NCBI GenBank assembly: GCA_021824175.1 | Contig: JAKALP010000036.1 | Span: 1 to 51,867, forward strand | From: Deltaproteobacteria bacterium | GTDB taxonomy: Bacteria > Desulfobacterota > Desulfobacteria > Desulfobacterales > Desulfosarcinaceae | Direction: 5' to 3' | DNA length: 51,867 bases | Shown here: in pieces, positions 1 to 8,046 of the stretch | Numbering within the stretch: position 1 is the first letter of the stretch | Layout: every line of letters starts with the position of its first letter | Position numbers and translations under genes: made by a program | Notes under the pieces: generated by a model | The model's database searches: none | What the model saw: the letters and a program-made list of their open reading frames with translations, nothing else | Told to the model about the DNA's origin: nothing

Positions 1-8
1 ATCGCGAC

Positions 9-68
9 GGAGGCAAATTTTAAACCGCAGACATACTGAAGTATTTCGAGGATTTAAAATTTGCCTCC
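9..68. repeat. Long palindrome with nested hairpin at left edge
   Basis: A 16-bp arm at 9-24 (GGAGGCAAATTTTAAA) is repeated as a perfect reverse complement at 53-68. The central segment contains a second small palindrome, ATACT-GA-AGTAT. The reading frame that enters the window at base 1 reads IATEANFKPQTY and stops at TGA 37-39, inside the palindrome, so an upstream gene may end within it. No T-run follows the right arm, so it is not a standard intrinsic terminator. It may be a dispersed extragenic palindrome or a protein/RNA-processing site. The structure is certain; the role is unknown. Confidence 0.7.
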
Positions 69-124
69 AACAAAGAGTTTGGACCAAAAAACTATTTTGA
101 GATGGCTTGTAGAAAGAACTTGGA

Positions 125-1606
125 ATGACCGACAAATCTTCGAAACCTGGCCCGCGGGGCGAGAAAAACAAATGGATGATCCTCAGCGCCGTGATGCTGG
201 GCGTCATCATGGGCCCCATCGACGGCAGCATTGTCAATGTGGTGCTGCCGACCATCGCGAACTATTTCCAAACCGATTACGCCCTGGTGCAGTGGGTTCC
301 GACCATCTATCTTCTGGCCATCTGCTCCTTTATTCTGATCTACGGGCGGCTGGGGGATATGCTCGGCTACAAGCGAATTTTTCTCACCGGGCTGGTCTGC
401 TTTGCCGGCGCCTCGCTGCTGTGCGGGTTGTCCCGCAACATCTGGATGCTCATCATCTTCCGGGCGATTCAAGGAACCACCGTGGCCATGCAGATGGCCC
501 TGGGCCTGGCCATTGTCACTTCCGTGTTTCATCCCGGAGAACGCGGCAAAGCCATCGGCATCTATGCCACGGCCATTGCCCTGGGTCTGATGCTCGGCCC
601 GGTGCTGGGCGGCATCATCGCCCAGTATCTGAGCTGGCGCTTTGTCTTCTACATTAACGTGCCCATCGCGGCCATCGCCCTTATCTGGGGCGGGCGCATG
701 ATTCCGGCAGGCGAAAAAAAGCCCGGCCAGCGCCTCGACCTGGCCGGCGCGGCCCTGGCCTTCGCCTATCTCTTCAGCATCGTGCTTTACGCCAACCGGG
801 GTGAGACCCTGGGGTGGTTTTCCGGCTGGGGCCTGGCATTGCTGCTGAGCGCCATCGGCCTGGGCTGGCTTTTTATTTACGTGGAGCGAAAGACCGCGCA
901 GCCCATGCTCAATCTCCAAATCTTTTCAAACCGCCGCTTCAGCTTCGCCTGCCTGAGCTCCCTGCTGAATTTCATGGGCCTCTATACCGTGGTCTTCCTG
1001 ACGCCATGGTTCCTATCCGACGCATTGCACCGCGATGTTTTTTCGGTCGGCATGGTGATGATGGCCTTTGCTTTGCTGACCTTTTTCGTCGGTCCACTGA
1101 GCGGCGCCTTGTCGGACCGCATCGGCTACCGGGGACTCGGAACCGCCGGCATGTTGATCCACGCCGCCGGGCTAGTGCTGCTCAGCCGGTTGGGCACCGG
1201 TGCGGGCAATCTGGATGTGGCCTGGCGCCTGGCGGTTTGCGGATGCGGCGCCGGCATGTTCCAGAGCCCCATCAACAGTGCCGTCATGGGCAGCGCGCCG
1301 GCCCAGTTCCGGGGCATCGCCTCCAGCCTGCTGGCGGTCATGCGCAATACCGGCATGGCCTTCGGCATTGCCGTGGCCGGCGCAGTCGTATACAACCTGG
1401 CGCCCTTTACCACCCGAGGGTACGCCGGACCCTTCAGCGGCGCGCATCTCGATATCTTCATCAACGGATTGCACTGGAGCTACCTGACGGGCGCGCTGTT
1501 TTCGCTGCTCTCGGCCACGGCCGTACTCTTCGCCAAAGCCGGCCCGCAGCGCACTCCGGAGTTATCCATTCATTCATCACGGACAGCCACTACCACTTCC
1601 GAGTGA
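125..1606 (+). CDS. MFS drug exporter, DHA2 (EmrB/QacA-like) family
   Basis: This 493-residue inner-membrane protein has the length and hydrophobic pattern of 14-TM DHA2 proton antiporters, which export drugs or other amphiphiles. Near the N-terminus the segment GPIDGSIVNVVLPTIA matches the family motif in TM1 (D-x-T/S-I-V-N-V-A-L-P), followed by the loop 2-3 motif GRLGDMLGYKR typical of MFS proteins. A second half-repeat motif, GALSDRIGYRG, occurs around residue 325. The C-terminal tail is short and polar. No membrane-fusion or outer-membrane partner gene is adjacent, so the substrate cannot be inferred. It converges on the MDR oxidoreductase gene with 20 bp between stops; a small hairpin (ACGCCG-GCTG-CGGCGT, 1609-1624) lies in that gap. 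Confidence 0.9.
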   Translation: MTDKSSKPGPRGEKNKWMILSAVMLGVIMGPIDGSIVNVVLPTIANYFQTDYALVQWVPTIYLLAICSFILIYGRLGDMLGYKRIFLTGLVCFAGASLLCGLSRNIWMLIIFRAIQGTTVAMQMALGLAIVTSVFHPGERGKAIGIYATAIALGLMLGPVLGGIIAQYLSWRFVFYINVPIAAIALIWGGRMIPAGEKKPGQRLDLAGAALAFAYLFSIVLYANRGETLGWFSGWGLALLLSAIGLGWLFIYVERKTAQPMLNLQIFSNRRFSFACLSSLLNFMGLYTVVFLTPWFLSDALHRDVFSVGMVMMAFALLTFFVGPLSGALSDRIGYRGLGTAGMLIHAAGLVLLSRLGTGAGNLDVAWRLAVCGCGAGMFQSPINSAVMGSAPAQFRGIASSLLAVMRNTGMAFGIAVAGAVVYNLAPFTTRGYAGPFSGAHLDIFINGLHWSYLTGALFSLLSATAVLFAKAGPQRTPELSIHSSRTATTTSE

Positions 1607-1626
1607 TCACGCCGGCTGCGGCGTCT

Positions 1627-2628
1627 CTATATCAGCTTGACCAACTGCTTGCCGAAATTCTTCCCGGCCAGCAGCCCGATGAAGGCCGCCGGTGCGCTCT
1701 CGATGCCCTGGGCAATGCTCTCGCGATATTTAATGCGGCCCTCTTTGAGCCACTGACCTATCTCCTTGAAGGCTTCGGGCCAGTGGGCCAAATGGTCTGA
1801 AACGATGAATCCCTGAAGCTTGACACGGTTGATCAGAAGACTGCTGATGTTCTTCACGCCGTACGGTTCGACGGCGTTGTATTGGGAGATCAAACCGCAC
1901 AAGGGAATGCGCCCAAAGGGGTTCATGCGCGCCAGCACGGTGTCGAGGATACGTCCGCCCACGTTCTCGAAGTAAATGTCGATACCATCCGGAGTAGCGG
2001 CGGCCAGATCTTCGGCCAGTCTTCCGCGCTTGTAGTCAATGCAGGCGTCAAAGCCCAATTCATCGGTGACATAGGCGCACTTTTCAGATCCGCCGGCAAT
2101 GCCCACGGCCCGGCAGCCTTTGATCTTGGCGATCTGTCCGACCACGCTGCCCACCGCGCCCGAGGCCGCCGAGACCACCACGGTCTCGCCGCTTTTGGGT
2201 TGGCCAATATCGACCAGCCCCACATAGGCCGTGGCCCCCGGCATGCCCAGCACGCCGAGATAAGCGGTCAGTGGAATGCCTGGGTCGTCGACCCGCATCA
2301 GCGCGGTCCCGTCACTGACCCCGTACAACTGCCATCCCAGGTAACCCACCACCAGGTCGCCCTCGTGAAAACCGCTGTGCCGGGAGACCGCCACCTGCCC
2401 CACCGTGCCGCCCACCATCACTTCGCCGATATCAACGGACTGGGCATAGGATTTGGCGCTGCTCATGCGCCCGCGCATGTAAGGGTCCAGGGAAAGATAA
2501 TGATTGCGCACCAGGAGCTGGCCTTTGCCGATATCGGGCAACGGCGTTTCTACAATTTTGAAGTCGCTGATCCGGGGTTCCCCTTCGGGGCGCCGGGCCA
2601 GTCGCACTTGGATGTTTTTCTCAGTCAT
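1627..2628 (-). CDS. NADP-dependent oxidoreductase, MDR superfamily (CurA/PTGR-like)
   Basis: The 333-residue protein is a zinc-free medium-chain dehydrogenase/reductase of the type that reduces activated alpha,beta-double bonds with NADPH (curcumin reductase, leukotriene/prostaglandin reductase group). The N-terminal region has the characteristic LSLDPYMRGRM segment. The cofactor-binding Rossmann motif SAASGAVGSVVGQIAK is in the middle, and FENVGG follows, as in this family. The length is normal. The start codon is ATG with a purine-rich stretch upstream. It is divergent from an SDR gene with a 245-bp spacer, so the two reductases may share regulation. The substrate is unknown. Confidence 0.9.
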   Translation of the reverse strand: MTEKNIQVRLARRPEGEPRISDFKIVETPLPDIGKGQLLVRNHYLSLDPYMRGRMSSAKSYAQSVDIGEVMVGGTVGQVAVSRHSGFHEGDLVVGYLGWQLYGVSDGTALMRVDDPGIPLTAYLGVLGMPGATAYVGLVDIGQPKSGETVVVSAASGAVGSVVGQIAKIKGCRAVGIAGGSEKCAYVTDELGFDACIDYKRGRLAEDLAAATPDGIDIYFENVGGRILDTVLARMNPFGRIPLCGLISQYNAVEPYGVKNISSLLINRVKLQGFIVSDHLAHWPEAFKEIGQWLKEGRIKYRESIAQGIESAPAAFIGLLAGKNFGKQLVKLI

Positions 2629-2707
2629 TTTAATTGCCTTCCTTTGTTTGAAGATGGATTCAACCGGCTCGATCGCACATGGTTTCCAACGAAAGAGCTG
2701 AACCGAA

Positions 2708-2735
2708 CAGTTAGACTGAATCGGCGAAGTGTCAA
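2708..2735 (-). promoter_or_regulatory. Candidate sigma-70 promoter of the MDR gene
   Basis: Read on the minus strand, TTGACA (2730-2735) is followed after 16 bp by TAACTG (2708-2713). The -35 box is perfect and the -10 box is weak. It lies about 80 bp upstream of the MDR start. Confidence 0.3.
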
Positions 2736-2873
2736 TCCGTAAGCCTTGGGGTCTACCTCTGTTTGAGCGATCTGGGCGCGCGGCTCGCCGGAAGATTTTT
2801 AGAAAAAAGGCATTATAGTTCCAAACAAAGAGAGTGGAATTGTAAGTTTCAAGCGTTCAATAAAGGAGAGACC

Positions 2874-3689
2874 ATGAAACCTATCCAAGACCAAACCATT
2901 TTGATTACCGGAGCAACCGACGGCATCGGCAAGCTGGCCGCGCTGCGGCTGGCCGACCAACGCGTCCAGGTACTGATTCACGGCCGGAACCCGGAAAAGG
3001 TGACGGCTGTTGTCGCGGAAGCAAAGAATTCTTCCGGCAATAAAAAGATCGAAGGGCTTTCGGCCGATTTTTCTTCACTGTCCGAAGTGCGGCGTCTTGC
3101 CGAAGAAATTCTGGAGAGACATCCGCGCCTGGATGTGCTGATCAACAACGCCGGCGTGGGTTTCGCCGATGAAAGATACAGCCGGGACGGCCATGAACTC
3201 AGGTTCGCGGTGAACTATCTGGCTCCGTTTCTCTTCACACATCTTTTGCTTCCCGCCCTGAAAAATGCCGCGCCGGCGCGCATCGTCAATGTCGCCTCGG
3301 CCGGGCAGTATCCCGTGGACTTCGAAGACATCATGCTCGAAAAGCATTTCGACGGCATCAAAGCCTACCGGCGAAGCAAACTCAGCCTGATCATGTTCAC
3401 CTTTGACCTGGCCGAAGAACTCAAAGAAGCACGAATCACCGTAAACGCCATGCACCCCGGCACCTACCTGAACACCAACATGGTGCGCCGGGCCAAGGTC
3501 ACGCCCCTGGGAGAACCAGATAGCGGCGCGCAAGCCGAAGTATTTCTCGCCACTTCGCCAGCCCTGGAAGGGGTCACCGGCCAGTATTTCAATGTGCGGA
3601 CTGAAGCCAGAGCCGAAGCTCAAGCTTATGACCCGCAGGCCCGCAAGCAATTAAGGGAGCTGGCCTTGCGTTTGACTGGCCTCAAATAA
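2874..3689 (+). CDS. SDR family NAD(P)-dependent oxidoreductase
   Basis: This 271-residue short-chain dehydrogenase/reductase carries the glycine-rich cofactor motif TGATDGIG at residues 12-19, the structural motif NNAG at 91-94 and the catalytic Tyr165-x3-Lys169 (YRRSK). The overall layout, with HPGTYLNTNMVRRAKV and a C-terminal LEGVTGQYF, resembles retinol-dehydrogenase-like SDRs that act on lipophilic alcohols or ketones. The start at 2874 is chosen because TAAAGGAGAG lies just upstream; an open frame extends further 5' but has no ribosome-binding site. It is divergent from the MDR gene. The substrate is not predictable. Confidence 0.9.
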   Translation: MKPIQDQTILITGATDGIGKLAALRLADQRVQVLIHGRNPEKVTAVVAEAKNSSGNKKIEGLSADFSSLSEVRRLAEEILERHPRLDVLINNAGVGFADERYSRDGHELRFAVNYLAPFLFTHLLLPALKNAAPARIVNVASAGQYPVDFEDIMLEKHFDGIKAYRRSKLSLIMFTFDLAEELKEARITVNAMHPGTYLNTNMVRRAKVTPLGEPDSGAQAEVFLATSPALEGVTGQYFNVRTEARAEAQAYDPQARKQLRELALRLTGLK

Positions 3690-3865
3690 CCGCCGCCTTA
3701 CCTGATACAAGGGACTGGACCTGTTCTGACAGCTTGTAATATCAGGGCATGGCCGGCTACCTGGCCACAACCCACGGCAGGGTTTAGGCCCAGCCCATGT
3801 CATGATTTAAAATGTATTCATGCGATATCGCTTCGATTCTTCTTTTTGGCCGGTTAGTTAAAAAA

Positions 3866-3887
3866 TATTCAACCTTTTGGTTGACAA
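3866..3887. promoter_or_regulatory. Operator copy 1 for the ArsR-type regulator
   Basis: TATTCAACC-N4-GGTTGACAA forms an imperfect palindrome overlapping the -35 box TTGACA. It is the same sequence as operator copy 2, 39 bp downstream, apart from the last residues of the right arm. The 22-bp size and imperfect dyad fit ArsR/winged-helix operators. Confidence 0.65.
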
Positions 3888-3908
3888 TGCAGAGTGCTTG
3901 TTTATATT
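3881..3908 (+). promoter_or_regulatory. Promoter of arsR-SRPBCC operon (probably leaderless)
   Basis: TTGACA (3881-3886) and TATATT (3903-3908) are separated by 16 bp. Transcription is expected to start 7-8 nt after the -10 box, at about 3915-3916, which is the A of the ATG. No Shine-Dalgarno sequence precedes that ATG. The message is therefore predicted to be leaderless. Confidence 0.6.
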
Positions 3909-3926
3909 CAACCTCATGGTTGAATA
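3905..3926. promoter_or_regulatory. Operator copy 2, perfect palindrome over -10 box and start codon
   Basis: TATTCAACC at 3905-3913 and GGTTGAATA at 3918-3926 are perfect reverse complements with a 4-bp centre. The site covers the end of the -10 box, the predicted transcription start and the ATG at 3916. Occupancy would block the promoter, the expected behaviour of an autorepressor of the ArsR family. Confidence 0.7.
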
Positions 3927-4263
3927 TTCCAAAGATCAGCTCCTCAGTGAAATACTCAAGGCCGTGAGCGATACCACGCGCCGCTCCCTCCTGACCCAGC
4001 TCTGCCAGCAGGGCACCAGCCGCGTCACCGACCTGGCCAACCTCTATGCGATGTCGCTCAATGCCATTTCCAAACATATCAAAGTATTGGAAAAGGCCGG
4101 ACTAGTGGCTCGCCGGACCATTGGCCGAACCCATTGGATCGAACCTAGACTTGAACGGGTGAAATGGGTCGAAGAGTGGTTCACGGAGCTCAAATCGATC
4201 TGGGAGCTGCGTCTGGAAAAATTTGATGAATTATTGAAGGACGGAGGTACCCAAAATGACTGA
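3916..4263 (+). CDS. ArsR-family winged-helix transcriptional regulator
   Basis: The 115-residue protein has the ArsR fold: residues 5-85 contain the helix-turn-helix ILKAVSDTTRRSLLTQL and the recognition helix region SLNAISKHIKVLEKAGLV, followed by a wing (RRTIGRTHWIEP). It lacks the cysteine motif of metal-sensing members, so it belongs to the non-metal group that commonly precedes SRPBCC (AHSA1-like) genes. ATG 3916 is preferred over an upstream TTG at 3877, because the promoter lies inside that extension. Two palindromic operators cover the promoter, so autorepression is likely. The next gene overlaps its stop by 8 bp, indicating translational coupling. Confidence 0.9.
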   Translation: MVEYSKDQLLSEILKAVSDTTRRSLLTQLCQQGTSRVTDLANLYAMSLNAISKHIKVLEKAGLVARRTIGRTHWIEPRLERVKWVEEWFTELKSIWELRLEKFDELLKDGGTQND

Positions 4264-4684
4264 ACTATCATTAAAAATAGACAAAACTATCCATGCGCCC
4301 ATCGAAAAGGTTTTCGATGCGTGGCTGGACCCGCAGCTCATGTCGAAATTCATGTCGGCCTGCTCGCCGGGCCATCCGGATTCCGATGTGGAAAATGATC
4401 CCCGCGAAGGTGGCAAATTTTCGATCATCATGCACTACGATAATCAAAAATTGCCGCACACGGGCGTCTATCTGGAAATCAAACGTCCTAACAAGCTGGT
4501 GTTCACCTGGAAATCGCATGTCTCCATCGATGACAGCAAAGTGACTTTGAACTTCACCAAGGTCGACGACCGTCAAACGAAGATATCGCTATTGCAGGTG
4601 AAGTTCATTGACGAAGAAAAACGCGCCATGCATGAAGAAGGCTGGAGCCAGATTCTGAAACAGTTGGAAGGGGTCTTGAACTGA
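4256..4684 (+). CDS. SRPBCC/AHSA1-domain protein
   Basis: This 142-residue protein covers a complete SRPBCC (START-like, AHSA1/CalC) domain, starting with KIDKTIHAPIEKVFDAWLDP and including GGKFSI and a C-terminal helix ending EEGWSQILKQLEGVL. Such proteins bind small hydrophobic ligands or act as chaperone activators. Paired with an ArsR gene they are usually of unknown ligand. The ATG lies within the end of arsR (ATGACTGA overlap) and GGAGG sits at the proper distance inside arsR. The two genes form a bicistronic operon that probably ends at the hairpin at 4729-4761. Confidence 0.88.
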   Translation: MTELSLKIDKTIHAPIEKVFDAWLDPQLMSKFMSACSPGHPDSDVENDPREGGKFSIIMHYDNQKLPHTGVYLEIKRPNKLVFTWKSHVSIDDSKVTLNFTKVDDRQTKISLLQVKFIDEEKRAMHEEGWSQILKQLEGVLN

Positions 4685-4728
4685 GCCGGACTTTGGCCAT
4701 CCGGGAATGGAAGCAGTATAGAAATGCG

Positions 4729-4761
4729 AGGGGAATGGCGAACAGGTAGCGCCATTCCCCT
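4729..4761 (+). terminator. Strong hairpin after the ArsR/SRPBCC operon
   Basis: AGGGGAATGGCG (4729-4740) pairs perfectly with CGCCATTCCCCT (4750-4761) across a 9-nt loop, 44 bp after the SRPBCC stop. There is no clear T-run after it, so it may be a mRNA-stabilising hairpin or a Rho-assisted terminator rather than a classical intrinsic terminator. Confidence 0.5.
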
Positions 4762-4820
4762 TCGTCCTTCGAGTCGAAAATGAAGATCGCGTTTGAAACG
4801 GCTGTGGGGAAGTAAACTGA

Positions 4821-4926
4821 TGCTCATTTTCTTCTGGCCATCAGCTCGAAGGGGTGACCAGACGCTATTTCAAGGAGTATGGCCCAAAAGACTTTTTATA
4901 TAGAATAATGCCATGTGGTGTGTTAT
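4821..4926 (+). pseudogene. Possible C-terminal remnant of an SDR gene
   Basis: The stretch 4685-5016 has no intact gene. One open frame in it reads GHQLEGVTRRYFKEYGPKDF, which resembles the C-terminus typical of retinol-dehydrogenase-like SDRs (compare LEGVTGQYF in the SDR encoded at 2874-3689). A stop codon precedes it at 4818-4820. It may be a leftover of a second SDR gene, removed except for its tail. The match is short and could be chance. Confidence 0.22.
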
Positions 4927-5016
4927 CCTCTCTACCATAATGCAACCCGAAAATATTCTCGATTACTTGATAACTTGGATCTGTTATCAAATCCGCCTTT
5001 GACGGAGAAGCGCTTT

Positions 5017-5892
5017 ATGGCCACAACTCAAGATAATCAAGAAATGTTCAAGGCACTAAATCAAACCTATGATAGGTGGCTCAACAACCGCTTTGTCACC
5101 TCATATTACCAGAATAGCAGGTACATGAATTGGGGATATTGGAATGATAAAACCCTTAACGCCAAAGAAGCATGCGACAACCTTGTCGACACCCTTATGG
5201 GCTTTATTGATGACAAGAAGGGCAACATCCTGGAAGTGGCCTGCGGTGCCGGCGGAGCTACCAAAAGATTATTCCAGTTCTATAAACCTTCCGATATTAC
5301 CGCAATTAATATTTCAGAATTTCAGCTGCGGCTCGCCAGGGAAACCGCACCGGGCTGCAATTTTGTCTTGATGGATGCGACGGATCTAAAATTTCAAGAT
5401 CACTCCTTTGACAACCTGATCTCCGTCGAAGCGGCCTTTCATTTCAATACGCGCGAAAAATTCTTCAATGAAGCTTATCGGGTTTTGAAACCAGGGGGAA
5501 CGCTGGTTTTGTCCGATATTCTTTTTTCGTCATCTTTGTTTTCAAAAATCATCAGTAAACGCTCGCGAAGTCTACTACCTGGCCCAAAAAAAGAAAGGCT
5601 GTCAGCCCACCCCAGAAGATTGACTCACGGCTGGCACACAGCAGATTTTAAAACTCTTGAGGACTATAAAACTCTATTTATTCATGCTGGATTTAAAAGC
5701 GTTGTGGTACAAGACATTACCAAGGACACTTGGCGCAAATATGTGTTTGGCATGCTTAAATCAATACCCACCTATGCCGACGGCTCTGTTCAGAAATGGA
5801 TAAGGTGCTTTATCTATTGGGTGCTGTTTTTCTCCTATTTTGAAATTACAAGACCGGTCGACAAATATATTCTGGTATCAGCAAAAAAATAA
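5017..5892 (+). CDS. Class I SAM-dependent methyltransferase
   Basis: The 291-residue protein has a class I methyltransferase core: motif I EVACGAGG at residues 73-80, acidic residue region after beta-2, motif around MDATDLKFQDHSFDNLISVEAAFHF and post-motif YRVLKPGGTLVLSD. The layout, with an N-terminal YMNWGYW segment, is that of small-molecule or lipid C/N/O-methyltransferases. ATG 5017 is preceded by GACGGAG; an upstream in-frame ATG at 4915 lacks a site. Codon use is visibly more A/T-rich than in the flanking genes, suggesting horizontal acquisition. The substrate is unknown. Confidence 0.88.
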   Translation: MATTQDNQEMFKALNQTYDRWLNNRFVTSYYQNSRYMNWGYWNDKTLNAKEACDNLVDTLMGFIDDKKGNILEVACGAGGATKRLFQFYKPSDITAINISEFQLRLARETAPGCNFVLMDATDLKFQDHSFDNLISVEAAFHFNTREKFFNEAYRVLKPGGTLVLSDILFSSSLFSKIISKRSRSLLPGPKKERLSAHPRRLTHGWHTADFKTLEDYKTLFIHAGFKSVVVQDITKDTWRKYVFGMLKSIPTYADGSVQKWIRCFIYWVLFFSYFEITRPVDKYILVSAKK

Positions 5893-5906
5893 ACTTATTA
5901 CTCCTT

Positions 5907-6998
5907 TCACGGTGTGCGATATTCAATCCCAAACGGTTTCACCTTTTCGGCTACGCACCCGCGTTCCACAAGCTCAACCAACTCATCGGCCAATTGTCTA
6001 CTCCTGCGGGAAACCGTCTGCCAGTAATCGATGCGGCCCAGGTCATCTCTCTTGAATCGCCAGAAGTCGTTGCGGTCGGGGATTTTAGCAAAAGGCAGAT
6101 CCGCCACAAATTGCTTTGAAGGCGACACCAGAAGCACATGGTCCATGTGGCCGGGGTGCGGCTTGCGCCAGATCAGCTTTTTATCGAACCACCCCGGCGT
6201 GATGCGCTGCGAGTAATGGGGAAAAAGCACCAGGCCATTGCCTTTGACGCCGAAGGGAATATCCAGGTGATAGTCGAGGATGCCGCCGTCACGGTAGGTT
6301 CCCGGCGGCGCGCCGGGGATATCGCTCACCCGGCTCATGACCAGCGGTATGGAACCCGAGGCCAGCAACGCCTGGCGGAAATTCTCTTCCGTCAATCTGA
6401 CTTGCAGGGGCGCAAACCCTTTGCCCGTCTGAAAGGGCGGGCTTTGCCGGGGGTCGCTGAAAAGAGTTTGGCGAAAAAAGATAGACAAGAGCCGCCGTTG
6501 GCAAAGATTGGCCAGAGCCGCGCCCGCAAGGCCCACCGCCAGCGGCACTCGGGCGTCGGACCCCAGCAGCCCATGACAGCGCGCGCTGAATATATTGAGT
6601 CGTTTGAAAGGATGATCCAATATTTCCCGGATGCCGGCCTCATCCAGAAATTCTTCCATAATCTTCCGGCTTTCCCGGCTGACCTCCTGGGCCGTGGGCT
6701 TGGAAGCATAGCGCTGATGGATATAAGCGGCCTCAAACCGATCCAGCGTCTGCACGGGCTGACGGCGAGATAGGGCCGCAAAGCGCCAGGCGCCGATGGA
6801 GGAGCCCACTAAAAATAAGGGAGCGGTGCGCTCCTGAAGCCAGGTGCCGAAGATCAGGCGATCCAGACCGCTGAGCACCAGCCATTTGGGCCCGCCGGCC
6901 GCACCGGCAATCACCTGGATATCTTCGGGCCTGAGTCCCCGCTCCCGCAGGATGCGCATGGCGGCTGGGCCGGCCTGGAGGGTGAGTGATGAGTTCAT
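5907..6998 (-). CDS. Patatin-like phospholipase family protein
   Basis: This 363-residue protein has the patatin Ser-Asp dyad: the nucleophile elbow VGSSIGAW with Ser67, and the Asp motif RDGGILDY about two-thirds along the chain. An oxyanion-hole glycine run occurs near residue 31 (AGAAGGPKW). Patatin-like enzymes hydrolyse acyl esters of membrane lipids or act on lipid-like metabolites; most bacterial chromosomal members are cytoplasmic or membrane-associated. No signal peptide is visible. ATG 6998 is chosen; a GTG two codons upstream (7004) is an alternative. The gene stands alone, converging with the methyltransferase gene. Confidence 0.88.
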   Translation of the reverse strand: MNSSLTLQAGPAAMRILRERGLRPEDIQVIAGAAGGPKWLVLSGLDRLIFGTWLQERTAPLFLVGSSIGAWRFAALSRRQPVQTLDRFEAAYIHQRYASKPTAQEVSRESRKIMEEFLDEAGIREILDHPFKRLNIFSARCHGLLGSDARVPLAVGLAGAALANLCQRRLLSIFFRQTLFSDPRQSPPFQTGKGFAPLQVRLTEENFRQALLASGSIPLVMSRVSDIPGAPPGTYRDGGILDYHLDIPFGVKGNGLVLFPHYSQRITPGWFDKKLIWRKPHPGHMDHVLLVSPSKQFVADLPFAKIPDRNDFWRFKRDDLGRIDYWQTVSRRSRQLADELVELVERGCVAEKVKPFGIEYRTP

Positions 6999-7093
6999 CG
7001 ACACTCGTTAACTTCTGACTGGATGATGTCAGCCCTGTTTCAAAGCTTGCAGCATCTCTTCCATCATGCGATGGATCATGACGCGATTTTCTT

Positions 7094-7618
7094 TTAGAAT
7101 GAAAATGAAAGAGAAATTTCCGGGTACACATTATTACAGGATATGCCCAGCCGTTCATCACAATCCAAATAGGCTTCGTAAACCGCGCCGACGCCGAAGT
7201 ACAAATTGCTGGAAGAAATAAAGTAAACACCGCCACGAGCGCCGGCCGAATCCTGATCATCATAGCCGTCGATAAACGTCCGGCGATAAAAGGCGCCGAC
7301 ATAGGGTCGAATCGGCGCATCGATCGGCAGCACGTATTTCACTTGCGGGCTCAGCTTGTAAATATTCGGATCGTTTCCCAGCCACGCTTCACTGTCCAGG
7401 CCGATCTCTAGTCCATCCATCAGGAAATAGCCCGCGCCCACGCCTAAAACTAAATAGTCGTTATAGAAGGCTCGGCCGGAACCCGCCACAAGCGAAAACT
7501 GCAGACTGCCCGCCTGAAAAGGATCGGCTCGGGTCTCGGCCCCGGAAGCAAGGAGTGCCGCGCCTACCGAAAAACAGAATACAGCCCTGAAGAATACACG
7601 ACATATGAATGATTTCAT
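7094..7618 (-). CDS. Small outer-membrane beta-barrel protein
   Basis: The 174-residue product begins with a classical signal peptide (hydrophobic stretch FCFSVGAALLASGAETRA, probable cleavage near residue 31). The mature part alternates polar and aromatic residues in short strands, with GAGYFLMDGLEIGLDSEAWL and LPIDAPIRPYVGAFYRR, and ends in LSFSF, the terminal-Phe signature recognised by the BAM machinery. An 8-stranded OmpW/OmpX-like barrel is likely. It is preceded by a 428-bp spacer. Function beyond outer-membrane location is unknown. Confidence 0.75.
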   Translation of the reverse strand: MKSFICRVFFRAVFCFSVGAALLASGAETRADPFQAGSLQFSLVAGSGRAFYNDYLVLGVGAGYFLMDGLEIGLDSEAWLGNDPNIYKLSPQVKYVLPIDAPIRPYVGAFYRRTFIDGYDDQDSAGARGGVYFISSSNLYFGVGAVYEAYLDCDERLGISCNNVYPEISLSFSF

Positions 7619-8046
7619 TTTAGACCCGCCATTTCTTCGCTGCCTTCATTATTGTAATCGCAGCAATTCCGTTTTGGATATCCTCGCTCGCAGTTGGGGA
7701 TTTTCGGGAGCCGAGGTCGTTGCCACGGTGGCCGTTACCACAGTGCAGAATATACAAGCTATCTTAAACTGGCAAGGCCCGGCAAGTCCCATGCGGAAAT
7801 GGCATTTGCTCAATGCGAAATAGGATGAAGTCGGAAAAAGCAGTACAGAGGCTGTTACCGTCATCCCCGCGCAGACGCGGGAACCAGTAGATTCAATCCT
7901 TTTTGGATTCCTGCCGCCATTTATCCGTGCTGTGCGCGGGGCGGGAATGACGCTCCTACGCTTGTATACGGACTCATCAATAAAGGGGGGTTTGATTGAG
8001 CCTTTCTCGGTGAAATGCATCCGGAGCGGGTTGACAGCGGCCTGCC
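7619..8046. other. Spacer without gene; holds dispersed repeat copy 1
   Basis: No plausible coding sequence is seen. The main content is the 92-bp repeat at 7860-7951. The left half is upstream of the outer-membrane protein gene and would contain its promoter, which I could not identify with confidence. Confidence 0.6.
7860..7951 (+). repeat. Dispersed GTCATCCCCGC repeat, copy 1
   Basis: A ~92-bp element with inverted ends: GTCATCCCCGCG at the left and CGGGGCGGGAATGAC at the right. The core contains GGGAACCAGTAGATTCAATC and GCCGCCATTTATCC. The similarity to the other copies extends about 18 bp to the left (AGTACAGAGGCTGTTA). Copy 2 lies inverted at 11734-11824 and a left-over half copy at 28777-28822. 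It encodes no protein and behaves like a MITE/REP-type element. Confidence 0.8.

Noticed and set aside
1609-1624. Terminator between the exporter and MDR genes
   Set aside because: The hairpin stem is only 6 bp with no T-run on either strand; mentioned but not called.
814-1800. 328-residue frame within the DHA2 exporter and the MDR gene
   Set aside because: A shadow of GC-rich codons: Arg/Gly/His-rich sequence without domain, overlapping two real genes.
3877-3915. TTG start extending the ArsR protein by 13 residues
   Set aside because: The -35 and -10 boxes lie inside this extension, so it would not be transcribed from the recognised promoter.
6733-7320. 195-residue minus-strand frame overlapping the patatin and outer-membrane genes
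   Set aside because: It overlaps two well-supported genes in another frame and has no family-like sequence or ribosome-binding site.
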